Assembly: GCF_009742705.1 (NCBI RefSeq)
Contig: NZ_WPCU01000005.1
Coordinates: 299,366-363,365 of the forward strand
DNA: 64,000 nt
DNA from: Auraticoccus cholistanensis
Lineage (GTDB): Bacteria > Actinomycetota > Actinomycetes > Propionibacteriales > Propionibacteriaceae
Direction: 5' to 3'
Positions 24,678-34,441 of the stretch are shown one piece after another. Position 1 is the first letter of the stretch. Every line of letters starts with the position of its first letter. Position numbers and translations under genes: made by a program. The notes under the pieces were generated by a model. It was not told the origin of the DNA, searched no databases, and saw only the letters and a program-made list of their open reading frames with translations.

Positions 24678-25841
24678 ATGACCAGCAGCCAGAGCACCAG
24701 CACCCCGCCCACCGCCCTCGTCGTCGAGCCCTTCCGGGTCGACGTGCCCCAGCCCGCCCTCGACGACCTGGCCGAACGCCTCGCCCGCACCCGTTTCCCG
24801 GCCGAGGTGCCGGGCGACGACTGGTCGCAGGGCACCCCGGTCCCCTACCTCCGCGAGATGGTCCACCACTGGCGGACCGACTTCGACTGGCGGCAGGTGG
24901 AGCGACGGATCAACGCGCTGCCGCACCACCTCACCGAGATCGACGGCCAGCGGATCCACTTCGTGCACGTCCGCTCCGCCGACCCCGATGCGGTCCCGCT
25001 CCTGCTGACCCACACCTACCCGGGCTCGTTCCTGGACTTCCTCGACCTCGTCGGCCCGCTCAGCGACCCCGCCGGCCACGGCGCCCCTGACGGGCAGGCC
25101 TTCCACCTGGTCGTCCCGAGCCTGCCGGGCTTCGGCTTCAGCACGCCCCTGGCCGACGGCGGCTGGACCGTCAGCCGGGTCGCCCGGGCCTGGGACGCGC
25201 TGATGCGCGGGCTGGGCTACGACTCCTACCTCGCCCACGGCTCCGACCTGGGCGCGATGGTCTCCCGCGAGCTCGCGGCGACCGCCCCTCCCGGGTTCCT
25301 CGGCGCCCACGTCCTGCAGCTGTTCTCCTTCCCCTCCGGGGACCCCTCGGAGTTCGAGGCCATGTCGCCGGAGGACCACGAGGCGCTGGAGTTCGCCGCC
25401 TGGTTCCAGACCGTCAACGGCTACGCCGCCATGAACGCGTCGCGGCCGAGCACCGTCGCCGCCGCGCTGAGCGACTCACCGGTCGGCCAGCTGGCCTACC
25501 ACGAGCTGTTCGAGAACTTCGGCCGCGGCACCTCGCTGCTGACCCGGGAGCAGGTGCTGGCGCAGGTGAGCCTCTACTGGCTGACCAACACCTCGGCCGG
25601 GGCGGTGCGGATCTACCACGCCGAGCGGTCGGTGGAGCCGCGCACGAACCACGGCCCGATCGGCGTCACCGTCTTCGCCGACGACTTCCGGTCGATGCGC
25701 CCCTTCGCCGAGCGGGACAACACCGACATCGTGTCCTGGACGACGCGTCCACGCGGCGGGCACTTCGCCTCGCTCGAGGTGCCCAAGGAGCTGGCCGAGG
25801 AGATCCGCGACTTCTACGCGGTCGTGCTCGCCCGCCGCTGA
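24678..25841 (+). CDS. Epoxide hydrolase (EHN + alpha/beta hydrolase)
   Basis: A 387-residue microsomal-type epoxide hydrolase. The N-terminal EHN domain (VEPFRVDVPQPALDDLAERLARTRFP, then LREMVHHWRTDFDWRQVERRINALPHHLTEIDG) is followed by the alpha/beta hydrolase with oxyanion HTYPGS (in place of HGWPGS), nucleophile Asp in HGSDLGAMVSRELA, and catalytic His in GGHFASLEVPKELA. Start ATG is 6 bases after TACCGT (24666-24671), suggesting a leaderless mRNA. It would hydrolyse epoxides to diols, possibly for detoxification or terpene breakdown. Confidence 0.9.
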   Translation: MTSSQSTSTPPTALVVEPFRVDVPQPALDDLAERLARTRFPAEVPGDDWSQGTPVPYLREMVHHWRTDFDWRQVERRINALPHHLTEIDGQRIHFVHVRSADPDAVPLLLTHTYPGSFLDFLDLVGPLSDPAGHGAPDGQAFHLVVPSLPGFGFSTPLADGGWTVSRVARAWDALMRGLGYDSYLAHGSDLGAMVSRELAATAPPGFLGAHVLQLFSFPSGDPSEFEAMSPEDHEALEFAAWFQTVNGYAAMNASRPSTVAAALSDSPVGQLAYHELFENFGRGTSLLTREQVLAQVSLYWLTNTSAGAVRIYHAERSVEPRTNHGPIGVTVFADDFRSMRPFAERDNTDIVSWTTRPRGGHFASLEVPKELAEEIRDFYAVVLARR

Positions 25842-26494
25842 GCCTCGTCCCCGCGGGCCAGCAGGTACACGGCCGCCCCGGACATCAGGTTGGCCAGTCG
25901 GTCCGGCCAGCTCGCCACGCGCCCGGCGGCGTCGAACAGGATCCGCTGCTCGACCGCGAAACCCTGCTCGGCCAGGAACTCCTCCAGGTCCACCAGCGTG
26001 GCGTTGTGGATGTTGGGGGTGTCGTGCCAGTCGTAGGGCATCTGCCGCGACATCGGCATCCGTCCGCGCAGCAGCCGCCAGCGGTGGGTCCACAGCCCGA
26101 AGTTCGGCACCGAGACGATACAGCGCGGGGCGATCCGGCTCATCTGGGCCAGCACCTCGGCGGGACGCCGGGTCGCCTGCAGCACCTTCGACAGCACCAC
26201 GACGTCGTAGGAGTCGTCGCCGAACTCGCCCAGCTGGGCGTCGATGTCGAGCTCGATCACCGACACCCCGGACCTGATCGCCCGCAGCACCGCCTCGGGG
26301 TCGATCTCCACCCCGGTGCCGGTGCAGCCGTGGCGACGCTCCAGGTGGCGGACCAGCTGGCCGTCGCCGCAGCCGAGGTCGAGCACCCGGCTGCCGTCGG
26401 CGACCAGGTCGGCCACCACGGCGAGGTCGTCGCGCAGGTTCAGGTGCCGGCTGGGCCGGCGTCGCCGGGAGGCGACCGGGGACGGGGTGGTCAC
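25814..26494 (-). CDS. metW: Methionine biosynthesis protein MetW
   Basis: A 226-residue class I methyltransferase-like protein that works with MetX in methionine biosynthesis. It has the SAM-type motif I VLDLGCGDGQLVRHLER, VIELDIDAQLGEF and the MetW-specific VPNFGLWTHRWRLLRGRMP and YDWHDTPNIHNATLVDLEEF. Start GTG overlaps the metX stop (GTGA). The 3' end overlaps the convergent epoxide hydrolase by 28 bases. Confidence 0.93.
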   Translation of the reverse strand: MTTPSPVASRRRRPSRHLNLRDDLAVVADLVADGSRVLDLGCGDGQLVRHLERRHGCTGTGVEIDPEAVLRAIRSGVSVIELDIDAQLGEFGDDSYDVVVLSKVLQATRRPAEVLAQMSRIAPRCIVSVPNFGLWTHRWRLLRGRMPMSRQMPYDWHDTPNIHNATLVDLEEFLAEQGFAVEQRILFDAAGRVASWPDRLANLMSGAAVYLLARGDEAQRRASTTA

Positions 26495-27630
26495 GCGGCA
26501 GGGCTCCGGTCCAGGGCCCGGTCGAGGAAGGCGCGCACGGTGGCGTGGTAGTCGGGCACCTCGAGCAGGAAGGAGTCGTGGCCCCAGGGCGAGGCCACCT
26601 CGCGGAAGCTGACCCGGACCCGGGCCGCCTCGAGCTGTCGGACGATGGCGCGCGAGTGGGCCGTCGAGAAGCGCCAGTCGCTGTCGAAGGAGACCACCAG
26701 CACGCGGGTGCCGGCCGCGGCGACCGCGGCCGCGTCGTGCTCGCTGAACGGCTCGAACCAGTCCATCGCCCGGGTGAGGTACAGGTAGGACAGGGCGTCG
26801 AAGCGGGTCAGGAAGGTGTCGCCCTGGTGGCGCAGGTAGCTCTCGACGGCGAAGTCCACGCCGAACCCCGGCCCGGACTGCTCGGCGTCCTGGATCCGCC
26901 GGCCGAACTTGGTGGCCATCGCCTCCTCGGAGAGGTAGGTGATGTGGGCCAGCATCCGGGCGATGGCGAGCCCCGTGGCGGGGTTGGTGCCGCGGGCCCC
27001 GTACTGGCCGTCGGAGAACTCGGGGTCGCGCATGATCGCCTCCCGGCCCACCGCCGAGAAGCCGATGTTCTGCGCGCTCAGCCGGCTGGAGGCCGCCACG
27101 ATGACGGCGTTCTCCACCTCGTCGGGGTGGCTGAGCGTCCACTCCAGCACCTGCATGCCGCCGAGCGAGCCGCCCACCAGCCCCAGCAGCCGCGGGATCT
27201 GCAGGTGGGCCAGCAGCGCCCGGTGGACGGTGACGAAGTCGGCGACCTGCAGCAGCGGGAAGTCCAGCCCGTACGGCTGTCCGGTGGCCGGGTCGGGCGA
27301 GGCGGGTCCCGTGGTGCCCTGGCAGCCGCCCAGCAGGTTGGCGCAGACGACGAACAGCCGGTCGGTGTCCAGCGGCTTGCCAGGACCGATGAGGGTGTCC
27401 CACCAGCCCGGCCGCCGGTCCCCGGGGTGCCAGCCGGCGGCGTGGGCGTCGCCGGTCAGCGCGTGGCAGATCATCACGGCGTTGTCCTTCTCGGGGCTGA
27501 GCTCGCCGTAGGTCTCGTAGGCGACGTCGACCTCGCTCAGCCGCTGGCCGCTGGCCAGCACCAGGGGGGAGTCGTGGTCGAACAGGCGCACCTGCTCGGT
27601 GCGCACCTCCCCCAGCTGACCCACTGCCAC
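26491..27630 (-). CDS. metX: Homoserine O-acetyltransferase
   Basis: A 379-residue alpha/beta hydrolase-fold acyltransferase that activates homoserine for methionine synthesis. The signature GLVGGSLGGMQVLEW holds the nucleophilic Ser; VSFDSDWRFST holds the acid region and WGHDSFLLE the catalytic His. The N-terminal CHALTGDAHAAG and LIGPGKPLDTDRLFVVCANLLGGCQGTTGP segments are diagnostic of MetX. I chose GTG 27630, 7 bases after TAGCCT (leaderless), over an ORF start 6 codons upstream that overlaps the -10. It is upstream of and coupled to metW. Confidence 0.94.
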   Translation of the reverse strand: MAVGQLGEVRTEQVRLFDHDSPLVLASGQRLSEVDVAYETYGELSPEKDNAVMICHALTGDAHAAGWHPGDRRPGWWDTLIGPGKPLDTDRLFVVCANLLGGCQGTTGPASPDPATGQPYGLDFPLLQVADFVTVHRALLAHLQIPRLLGLVGGSLGGMQVLEWTLSHPDEVENAVIVAASSRLSAQNIGFSAVGREAIMRDPEFSDGQYGARGTNPATGLAIARMLAHITYLSEEAMATKFGRRIQDAEQSGPGFGVDFAVESYLRHQGDTFLTRFDALSYLYLTRAMDWFEPFSEHDAAAVAAAGTRVLVVSFDSDWRFSTAHSRAIVRQLEAARVRVSFREVASPWGHDSFLLEVPDYHATVRAFLDRALDRSPAA

Positions 27631-27732
27631 CCGTGCGAGGCTAGGCACCCCCCGGGCGGCCCCGGCGCGGGTCCATCATCCGGTCAGCGGAGTCCGGGCC
27701 GGCCCCGGCGTGCCTGCGAGAATGTGGCGGTG

Positions 27733-28803
27733 ATGACCGAGAACCAACCGCCGCAGGTCAGCGAGCGCGACCGGCGCCGCTGGCGGCAGTACCTGGCCGA
27801 CGAGCAGGCGGAGGCGCAGGTGTACCGCGCCCTGGCCGGTCGGCGTGCCGGTGAGGAGCGAGAGATCCTGCTCGCGATCGCCGAGGCCGAGGGGCGCCAC
27901 GAGCAGCACTGGATCGACCTGCTCGGCCAGCACCGCGGACGCCCGGCGCGGGCCAGCCTGCGGACCCGGCTGCTCGGCTGGCTGGCCCAGCACCTGGGCT
28001 CGGTCTTCGTGCTGGCCCTGATGCAGCGGGCCGAGCAGCGCTCCCCCTACGAGGACGACGAGCACGCCACCGACCAGATGGCCGCCGACGAGCACATCCA
28101 CGCCGAGGTGGTGCGCGGGCTCGCGGTGCGCGGCCGGCAGAGCATGTCAGGCACCTTCCGTGCCGCGGTCTTCGGCGCCAACGACGGGCTGGTGTCCAAC
28201 CTGGCGCTGGTGCTGGGCATCGGCGCCACCGGTGTGTCGACGCCGGTGGTGCTGGCGGCCGGGCTGGCCGGTCTGCTGGCCGGCGCGCTGTCGATGGGCG
28301 CCGGGGAGTTCGTCTCGGTCCGCTCCCAGCGCGAGCTGCTGCTGGCCTCCGACCCCAACCCCGACACCCCGAGCTACCTGCCGCAGCTCGACGTGGACGC
28401 CAACGAGCTGGCGCTGGTGTACCGGGCCCGGGGTATGTCGCCCGACGAGGCCGCCGCGCACGCCGACGAGGTGCTGGCCGGCCTCCGCGAGCTGGAGGTG
28501 GGCGAGGCCCAGCAGCACGAGGAGCTGGGGACGGCCTGGGGCGCCGCGCTGTCCAGCTTCGCCTTCTTCTCCTCCGGGGCGATCATCCCGGTGCTGCCCT
28601 ACCTGCTCGGCGCCACCGGGATGACGGCCGTGGTGCTCTCGGCCGCGCTGGTCGGGGTCGCCCTGCTGCTGACCGGCTCCGTGGTCGGTCTGCTGTCAGG
28701 GGCCTCCCCGCTGAAGCGGGCGCTGCGCCAGCTCGCCATCGGCTGGGGCGCGGCCGCGGCCACGTACCTGCTGGGGCTGCTGTTCGGCACCCACGTGTCC
28801 TGA
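27733..28803 (+). CDS. Ferritin-like/VIT1-CCC1 fusion transporter
   Basis: A 356-residue protein. Residues 10-130 are a rubrerythrin-like ferritin domain (DEQAEAQVYRALAGRRAGEEREILLAIAEAEGRHEQHW, later DEHIHAEVV) with Glu and His in iron-site spacing. From residue 140 follows a VIT1/CCC1 membrane domain (FRAAVFGANDGLVSNLALVLGIG, GALSMGAGEFVSVRSQRE, a cytoplasmic metal-binding helix, and three further membrane segments). It probably exports Fe(II) or Mn(II), with the ferritin domain collecting metal. A GTG one codon upstream is an alternative start. Confidence 0.88.
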   Translation: MTENQPPQVSERDRRRWRQYLADEQAEAQVYRALAGRRAGEEREILLAIAEAEGRHEQHWIDLLGQHRGRPARASLRTRLLGWLAQHLGSVFVLALMQRAEQRSPYEDDEHATDQMAADEHIHAEVVRGLAVRGRQSMSGTFRAAVFGANDGLVSNLALVLGIGATGVSTPVVLAAGLAGLLAGALSMGAGEFVSVRSQRELLLASDPNPDTPSYLPQLDVDANELALVYRARGMSPDEAAAHADEVLAGLRELEVGEAQQHEELGTAWGAALSSFAFFSSGAIIPVLPYLLGATGMTAVVLSAALVGVALLLTGSVVGLLSGASPLKRALRQLAIGWGAAAATYLLGLLFGTHVS

Positions 28804-28818
28804 GCCGCGGGGCGCGCC

Positions 28819-29295
28819 TCAGCCGTCGAGCCGGGCGGCGACGTCGGCGGGGAACCCGCCGGTGGCGATGGGTCCCCAGCGCCGCGGGGTGATGCGCAGC
28901 AGCGACTTGTCCTGGACCCGCATCGCCGCGCGGTACTCCTCCCAGTCGGGGTGCTCGCCGCTGATGCAGCGGAAGTACTCCACCAGGCCGTCCTCGGCCT
29001 CGGGCATGTGGAGCACCTCGGCCTCGCCGTCGACCTGCACCCAGGCGCCGCCGAAGTCGTCCGACAGCACGCAGACGCTGACCTGGGGGTCGCGCGCGGC
29101 GTTGACCACCTTCGCGCGGCTCGGGTAGGAGGAGATGACGATGCGACCCTGCGGGTCGACGCCGCCGGTGACCGGCGAGATCTGCGGGCTGCCGTCGCGC
29201 CGCCGGGTGACCACGATCATGTGGTGGCGCGGCCGGACGAAGTCCAGCAACTCCTCGAGGGTGGCGCGGGTGTTGGTGGCGATGGTGCGGCTCAT
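28819..29295 (-). CDS. Pyridoxamine 5'-phosphate oxidase-like (PPOX class) protein
   Basis: A 158-residue split-barrel protein of the FMN/F420-binding PPOX class. It shows LDFVRPRHHMIVVTRRRDGSPQISPV, GRIVISSYPSRAKVVNAARDPQVSVCVL and AWVQVDGEAEVL, and the conserved C-terminal MRVQDKSLLRITPRRWGPI. In actinobacteria most such proteins are F420-dependent reductases, but flavin binding is possible. Start ATG is 7 bases after TAGGGT on the minus strand, suggesting a leaderless mRNA. Divergent from the GH15 gene. Confidence 0.85.
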   Translation of the reverse strand: MSRTIATNTRATLEELLDFVRPRHHMIVVTRRRDGSPQISPVTGGVDPQGRIVISSYPSRAKVVNAARDPQVSVCVLSDDFGGAWVQVDGEAEVLHMPEAEDGLVEYFRCISGEHPDWEEYRAAMRVQDKSLLRITPRRWGPIATGGFPADVAARLDG

Positions 29296-29341
29296 GGCAC
29301 CGACCCTACGGCGGCTGGGGGTGGGTTGACAGACTGAGCGG

Positions 29342-31279
29342 GTGCGCCGACCCGAGACCTCCCCCGACGACGACCTCTTCGCGCCGCTCCGCACCGGGGC
29401 GCGGGTCCGGGTCGGCTCGCCGGACCTCTGCTGGCGCGGTGGGGACGAGGTCGAGGCGGTGGTCGACGAGCGCGACGCCGACGGCTACCTGGACCTGCGC
29501 TCCTACGCCTCGATCGGCGACGGCCGCACCATCGCCCTGGTCGGCCGGGACGGCCGCATCGACTGGATGCCGGCCCCCGACCTCGACTCCCCCGCCCCGT
29601 TCGCGGCCCTGCTGGACGCCGGGGACGGCGGCTACCTCGCGCTCAGCCCCGTCGAGCCGTTCACCGTCAGCCGCGCCTACGTGCCCGACACCAACGTCCT
29701 CACCACCACCTACCGCACCGCGTCGGGTGTGGTGCGGGTGGTGGACTCGATGAACACCGGGGTGGCCGGCCGGCTGCCCTGGTGCGAGCTCGCCCGCCGC
29801 ATCGAGGGGGTGGAGGGCAGCGTCGCGGTGCGGGCCGAGGTGCGTCCGGGCACCTGCCTGAACCAGGGGTCGGCCTGGGTCTCGACCACCGTCCACGGGC
29901 CGGTGCTGCGGGTGCACGAGCTGACCATGGGCGTCCGCACCCTCGGCCACGAGCGGCTGGACGTCGGCGCCCGCTCGGTCACCGTCGAGTACCGCACCTC
30001 CCCCGGCTCGCGGCACCTGCTGGGCCTGGTCGCCACCGAGGACGAGCCGCTCTTCCTGCCCCGCGCCGAGGACGTCGACGCCGCCGTGGACCGCACCGTC
30101 GACGGCTGGCAGACCTGGTCGGACACCTTCGGCTGGCACGGGCGGTGGGAGCCGCTGGTGCGACGCAGCGGTCTGCTGCTCAAGCAGCTGATCTACGCCC
30201 CCACCGGCGCCCTGGCCGCCGCGGCGACCACCTCGCTGCCGGAGTCGCTGACCCGGCAGAAGAACTGGGACTACCGGTTCAGCTGGACGCGGGACTCCGC
30301 CTACGCGCTCACCGCCCTGCTCCGCTTCGGCGTCCGGGAGGAGACCCACGCGGCCATCAGCTGGATGCTGCGGACCCTGGAGCGTCACGGTCGCGAACCG
30401 GTGATCCTGAGCCGCCTCGACGGCAGCCAGCCCGACGACCGGGTGAGGGTGCACGACGTGCCGGGATGGCGCGGGGTCGGCCGGGTGGTCACCGGCAACC
30501 CGGCGGCCCAGCAGCTGCAGCTGGGTGTCTTCGGCGACGTGTTCAGCATCGTGGCGCTCTACGTCAGCCAGGGCAACGTGCTCGACGCCGGCACCGGCCG
30601 GCTGATGGCCATGCTGGCCGACCGGGCCTGCGACGTGTGGCGCCAGCCCGACGCCGGGATGTGGGAGCTGGGCGTGGACCGGCACAACGTCACCTCGAAG
30701 CTGGGCTGCTGGCACGCGCTCACGCAGGCGGTGCACCTGGCCGAGATCGGCCAGATCCCCGGTCAGGCGGACCGCTGGCGGGCCGAGGCCCGGCTGATCC
30801 GGGCCTGGGTCGAGGAGAACGGCTGGGACGAGGAGCTCGGCGCCTACGTCTGGTACCCGGGCAGCCGCGAGCTCGACGCCTCGATCCTGCTGCACGCGAT
30901 CAGCGGCTTCGACCGCGGACCCCGGATGTCCTCGACGCTGGACGCACTCCGCCGCGAGCTGGGCTCCGGGCCGCACCTGCACCGCTACAGCGGCGCCCAG
31001 CGGAGCGAGGGGGTCTTCCTGGCCTGCTCGTTCTGGATGGTCTCCGCGCTGACCCTGGTGGGCCGGCTCGAGGAGGCCGAGGAGCTGATGGAGCAGCTGC
31101 AGGCCACCGCGAACGACGTGGGGCTGCTCGCCGAGATGGTCGACGTCGACAGCGGCGGGTTCCTCGGCAACCTGCCGCAGGCGCTCAGCCACCTGGCCCT
31201 GGTGAACGCGGCCATCACGCTCAACGACCACCTCGACCAGGCCGGCGAGGGCGGGCCCGAGCCGGGCGGCCGGGACTGA
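29342..31279 (+). CDS. Glycoside hydrolase family 15 protein (glucoamylase/trehalase type)
   Basis: A 645-residue cytoplasmic GH15 protein with the usual N-terminal beta domain (SYASIGDGRTIALVGRDGRIDWMPAPDLDSPAPFAALLD) and (alpha/alpha)6 barrel from about residue 270 (KNWDYRFSWTRDSAYALTALLRFG). Candidate catalytic acids are the Glu of GMWELGVDRHNVTSKLGCWHAL and the Glu of QRSEGVFLACSFWMVSAL. Homologues are often trehalases in actinobacteria; substrate is not certain. Start GTG at 29342. The stop lies in a hairpin shared with the convergent LuxR gene. Confidence 0.9.
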   Translation: MRRPETSPDDDLFAPLRTGARVRVGSPDLCWRGGDEVEAVVDERDADGYLDLRSYASIGDGRTIALVGRDGRIDWMPAPDLDSPAPFAALLDAGDGGYLALSPVEPFTVSRAYVPDTNVLTTTYRTASGVVRVVDSMNTGVAGRLPWCELARRIEGVEGSVAVRAEVRPGTCLNQGSAWVSTTVHGPVLRVHELTMGVRTLGHERLDVGARSVTVEYRTSPGSRHLLGLVATEDEPLFLPRAEDVDAAVDRTVDGWQTWSDTFGWHGRWEPLVRRSGLLLKQLIYAPTGALAAAATTSLPESLTRQKNWDYRFSWTRDSAYALTALLRFGVREETHAAISWMLRTLERHGREPVILSRLDGSQPDDRVRVHDVPGWRGVGRVVTGNPAAQQLQLGVFGDVFSIVALYVSQGNVLDAGTGRLMAMLADRACDVWRQPDAGMWELGVDRHNVTSKLGCWHALTQAVHLAEIGQIPGQADRWRAEARLIRAWVEENGWDEELGAYVWYPGSRELDASILLHAISGFDRGPRMSSTLDALRRELGSGPHLHRYSGAQRSEGVFLACSFWMVSALTLVGRLEEAEELMEQLQATANDVGLLAEMVDVDSGGFLGNLPQALSHLALVNAAITLNDHLDQAGEGGPEPGGRD

Positions 31280-31290
31280 ACGCTCAGTCC
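31273..31290. terminator. Hairpin containing both stop codons, GH15 / LAL regulator
   Basis: Perfect 7-bp inverted repeat GGACTGA-ACGC-TCAGTCC. The left arm includes the GH15 TGA and the right arm the complement of the regulator TGA; only 4 bases separate the genes. Confidence 0.55.
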
Positions 31291-34115
31291 AGCAGACCCG
31301 CCCGTCGCGCCTTGGCCGCTGCCTCGCCGCGGGAGGAGGCGTCCAGCTTGGCCAGGATGTTGGACACGTGCACGCTCGAGGTCTTGGCGCTGATGAACAG
31401 CTCGCGCCCGATCTCGGCGTTGGAGCGGCCCTCGGCCACCAGCCGCAGCACCTCCGCCTCGCGCGGGGTCAGCACGCCGGTGCCGTCCCGCTCCCCCGAG
31501 CGGCGCTGGAGCCGTCGCAGCCGCTCGTGCAGCGGAACCAGCCCCAGCCGGCGCGCCTGCTCGCACGCCGCGGCGAGCACGGCCTCGGCCTCGCCCCGCT
31601 GCCGCCCGACGAGCAGCGTCGAGGCCAGCCGGAGGCCGGCGTAGGGGCGCAGGTGGGCCGGACCGTGCCCCAGCGCCGCCACGGCGGCCCGCCACGCCGC
31701 AGCCGTGTCCGCCAGCTCGGCGGCGACCAGCGGCCGGGCCCAGCTGGCGGCGGTGACCTCGCGGCAGGAGGCCGCGAGCTCGTGGACGCGGGCGGTGGCC
31801 GCGGCCGGGTCGTCCACCGCCGCCGCGCTGCGGGCGGCGAGGGTGAGCAGCCGCCAGCGCTCGTCCTCCTTCATCAGCTGCGGACGGTCCAGCAGCGGCT
31901 GCAGCTCCTGCCAGGCTCCGGCCGGGTCGCCCTCCAGCCAGGCGAGGTCGGCCCGGGTGATGCACAGCAGGCGGAGGAACTGGGGCAGCCGGCCGGCGGG
32001 CGAGCGTCCCGCGCCGGGCAGGTCCAGCACCGCGCGGGCCTGGGCAGAGCGTCCCTGCCAGGTGTCCATCCAGGCGCCGACGAGCTGCAGGTGCAGGGCG
32101 TGGTGGCCGATGGCGCTGAGCTCGCGGCCCGTGCGCAGCAGCTCCCCGGCCTCGTCCCAGCGGTCCAGCTCGAGCATCGCCGCCACCGCGTTGCCGATCA
32201 GCATCGCGCCGGCGGCCCGCGAGATGCCCTGCCGCCGGGCCACCTCGATGCCCTCGGTGGCGACCGCGATCGACTCCTCGGCCCGCCCCGCGCTGAGCAG
32301 CGCGTCGGACATGTTGACGTGGTAGCGCAGCTGCAGCCACTCGCTGCCGTCGGCCAGCGGCAGCGACCGGCGCAGCGTGGCCAGCCCCTCGGCCTCCTCC
32401 CCGAGGCCGACCAGGACCGAGCCCTGGGTGTTGAGGGCGCTCGCCCGCAGGTGGTCGGCGCCGATGGCGACCGCCGTCCGCTCGGCCTCGCGCGCGACCT
32501 CCAGCGCGTGCTCGCGGTCGCCGGTGAGCATCAGCTGGGTGGCCAGCGCGTCGAGGGCCTGCGCCCGTTCGTGGGTGTCGCCGTGCGGGCGGGTCAGCTC
32601 GACCGCGGCGGTGGTGGTGGCGATGGCATCGGCGTAGCTCTGGCCGAGGTCGTCGGTCGAGAGACCGAGCAGGATCCCCTTGACCACCTGGCGGCGGGCC
32701 GACACCAGCGGCTCGGCCGCCTCGTCGGTCTCGGCCAGGGACGCCCGGATCAGCGGCAGGCCCCGCCGGGAGTCGCCGAGGCGGCGGGCCAGCCCCGCCG
32801 CGCGCTCCAGCACGTCGGCGTGGCTGCCGTGCCCGCCGTGGTCGACCCGGTCCCACAGCTCGAGCGCGACCTCGAGCATCCGCAGCTGCTCGTAGGGGCT
32901 CGAGGCGGAGGCCGCGGCGGCCATCGCGGCGTCGAAGGCCCGCTGCGGCTCGTGCGCGGCCGACCAGTGGTGGGCGATCTCGGCGTCCAGGTGCCCCCGG
33001 GCCAGGTCCGGGCGGACGGTCAGCACCTCGGCGAAGCGGGCGTGGCTGCGGCTGTGCTCGCCGGGCAGCAGGTCGGCGTGCAGCACCTCCCGCAGCAGCG
33101 CGTGGCGGAACCGGTAGCCGGACTCGGTGGTCAGCAGCAGCCCGGAGTCGACCGCCTCGCGCAGCAGCCGGTCCAGCTCGGGCTCGGGCAGGTCGCTGAC
33201 CTCACGCAGCAGCGCGTGGCTGATGGAGTTCCCGGCGGTGGTCATCAGCCGCACCAGCGCCTGCGCCTCCTCGCTGACCGTGGCCGCGCGCACCAGCAGC
33301 GCGTCGCGGAGGTTGTCCGGCATCTCGGGGCAGCCGCGCTCCAGCGCCTGCCCCAGCTCGGCCACGAAGTAGGGCACCCCCTCGCTGCGCTCGTGGACCG
33401 ACGCGGCGAGATCGGGCCCGACCGGGTGCCCGAGCCGCTGCTCCAGCAGCTGGGCGACCTCGGCCACGGTGAGCAGCGGCAGCTCGACCCGCAGCACCTG
33501 CGGCAGCCGCACCAGCTCGGCCAGGAAGGGCCGCAGCGGGTGGCGCCGGTGCACCTCGTCGGTGCGGTAGGAGATCAGCACCATGACGTGCGCGGGGCGC
33601 AGCGACTGGGTGACGAAGCGGAGCAGCTGCCGGGTGCTCTCGTCGGCCCAGTGGGCGTCCTCGACGACGACCAGCAGCGGCTGCCGGGCGGCGGCCTGCT
33701 CGAGCACGCGGGTTATCGCCTCGAACAGCCGGAGCCGGTCCTCGTCCGCGGGTCGGGCCCGTCCCAGGGCCGGCAGCACCGCGCCCAGCGTGTCCGCGCC
33801 GGCGCCGGCCCACTCCAGCACCTGCTCGACCCCGTGCGCCTCGATCAGCCGGCGCAGCAGCTGCGCCACCGGGACCAGGGCCAGCCCCAGCTCACCCAGC
33901 GGGACGCACTCCCCGACCACGACCTGCGGGGTCGGGGAGGTCGCCCCCGGTGCGGTCAGCCGGCGGACGAGCTCGCCGATCACCGTGGTCTTGCCGCCAC
34001 CGGCGTCGGCGGCCAGCAGCACCGTCCGCGGTGAGGCGGCGGCCTCACCCCATTGCTGCAGCAGCGTGGCGAGCTCGGCGTCGCGGCCCACCACGGCCAG
34101 CCCCTCTGTCAGCAC
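31284..34115 (-). CDS. LuxR family ATP-binding regulator (LAL type)
   Basis: A 943-residue large ATP-binding LuxR-type activator. Residues 36-44 carry the Walker A (ADAGGGKTT), followed by Walker [13 protein letters not shown], and a STAND-like helical part. The middle (about 380-850) is TPR-like helical repeats. The C terminus is a LuxR helix-turn-helix, [43 protein letters not shown]. Such regulators often sense sugars (MalT-like) or control secondary metabolism. It is convergent with the GH15 gene, so a carbohydrate signal is possible. Start GTG at 34115. Confidence 0.9.
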   Translation of the reverse strand: MLTEGLAVVGRDAELATLLQQWGEAAASPRTVLLAADAGGGKTTVIGELVRRLTAPGATSPTPQVVVGECVPLGELGLALVPVAQLLRRLIEAHGVEQVLEWAGAGADTLGAVLPALGRARPADEDRLRLFEAITRVLEQAAARQPLLVVVEDAHWADESTRQLLRFVTQSLRPAHVMVLISYRTDEVHRRHPLRPFLAELVRLPQVLRVELPLLTVAEVAQLLEQRLGHPVGPDLAASVHERSEGVPYFVAELGQALERGCPEMPDNLRDALLVRAATVSEEAQALVRLMTTAGNSISHALLREVSDLPEPELDRLLREAVDSGLLLTTESGYRFRHALLREVLHADLLPGEHSRSHARFAEVLTVRPDLARGHLDAEIAHHWSAAHEPQRAFDAAMAAAASASSPYEQLRMLEVALELWDRVDHGGHGSHADVLERAAGLARRLGDSRRGLPLIRASLAETDEAAEPLVSARRQVVKGILLGLSTDDLGQSYADAIATTTAAVELTRPHGDTHERAQALDALATQLMLTGDREHALEVAREAERTAVAIGADHLRASALNTQGSVLVGLGEEAEGLATLRRSLPLADGSEWLQLRYHVNMSDALLSAGRAEESIAVATEGIEVARRQGISRAAGAMLIGNAVAAMLELDRWDEAGELLRTGRELSAIGHHALHLQLVGAWMDTWQGRSAQARAVLDLPGAGRSPAGRLPQFLRLLCITRADLAWLEGDPAGAWQELQPLLDRPQLMKEDERWRLLTLAARSAAAVDDPAAATARVHELAASCREVTAASWARPLVAAELADTAAAWRAAVAALGHGPAHLRPYAGLRLASTLLVGRQRGEAEAVLAAACEQARRLGLVPLHERLRRLQRRSGERDGTGVLTPREAEVLRLVAEGRSNAEIGRELFISAKTSSVHVSNILAKLDASSRGEAAAKARRAGLLD

Positions 34116-34153
34116 GGTGCCATCGTGGCACGCGGGACTGACAGGAGCAGCGG

Positions 34154-34348
34154 TCAACGCCAGACCAGCAGCCGCAGGTGCCGGGGACGCGCGGCGGGCG
34201 CCTGCAGCGCCCGCCTCGCCCGTCGCTCCTCGCGGCGCTCGAGGCGTCGGGCGGCGGCGAGCTCCCGGGCCAGCCGGCGCTCCCGGGCGCGTTCCATCTG
34301 CTCCGCCAGCTCGTTGCGGTACGTCGTCATCGTCCAGTAGTCGCTCAT
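34154..34348 (-). CDS. Small basic coiled-coil protein
   Basis: A 64-residue protein, mostly one highly charged Arg/Glu-rich helix ([33 protein letters not shown]) after a short [11 protein letters not shown] start. No domain is recognised. GGTGGG lies a few bases before the ATG. The length and composition could arise by chance in GC-rich sequence, but the MSDYWTM start and position between two genes on the same strand make a real gene plausible. Confidence 0.5.
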   Translation of the reverse strand: MSDYWTMTTYRNELAEQMERARERRLARELAAARRLERREERRARRALQAPAARPRHLRLLVWR

Positions 34349-34441
34349 GGACCCACCGTCGTGCTGAGGCCGGCTCCGCCGCATCGGGCGAACTGCTGCT
34401 TCTGCCGCTCCGGACCCGCGGCGGCCGACCCCTGAGGTACC

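Noticed and set aside
27733..28803. Novel ferritin-transporter fusion
   Set aside because: Ferritin-like VIT1/CCC1 fusions are already known in many bacteria.
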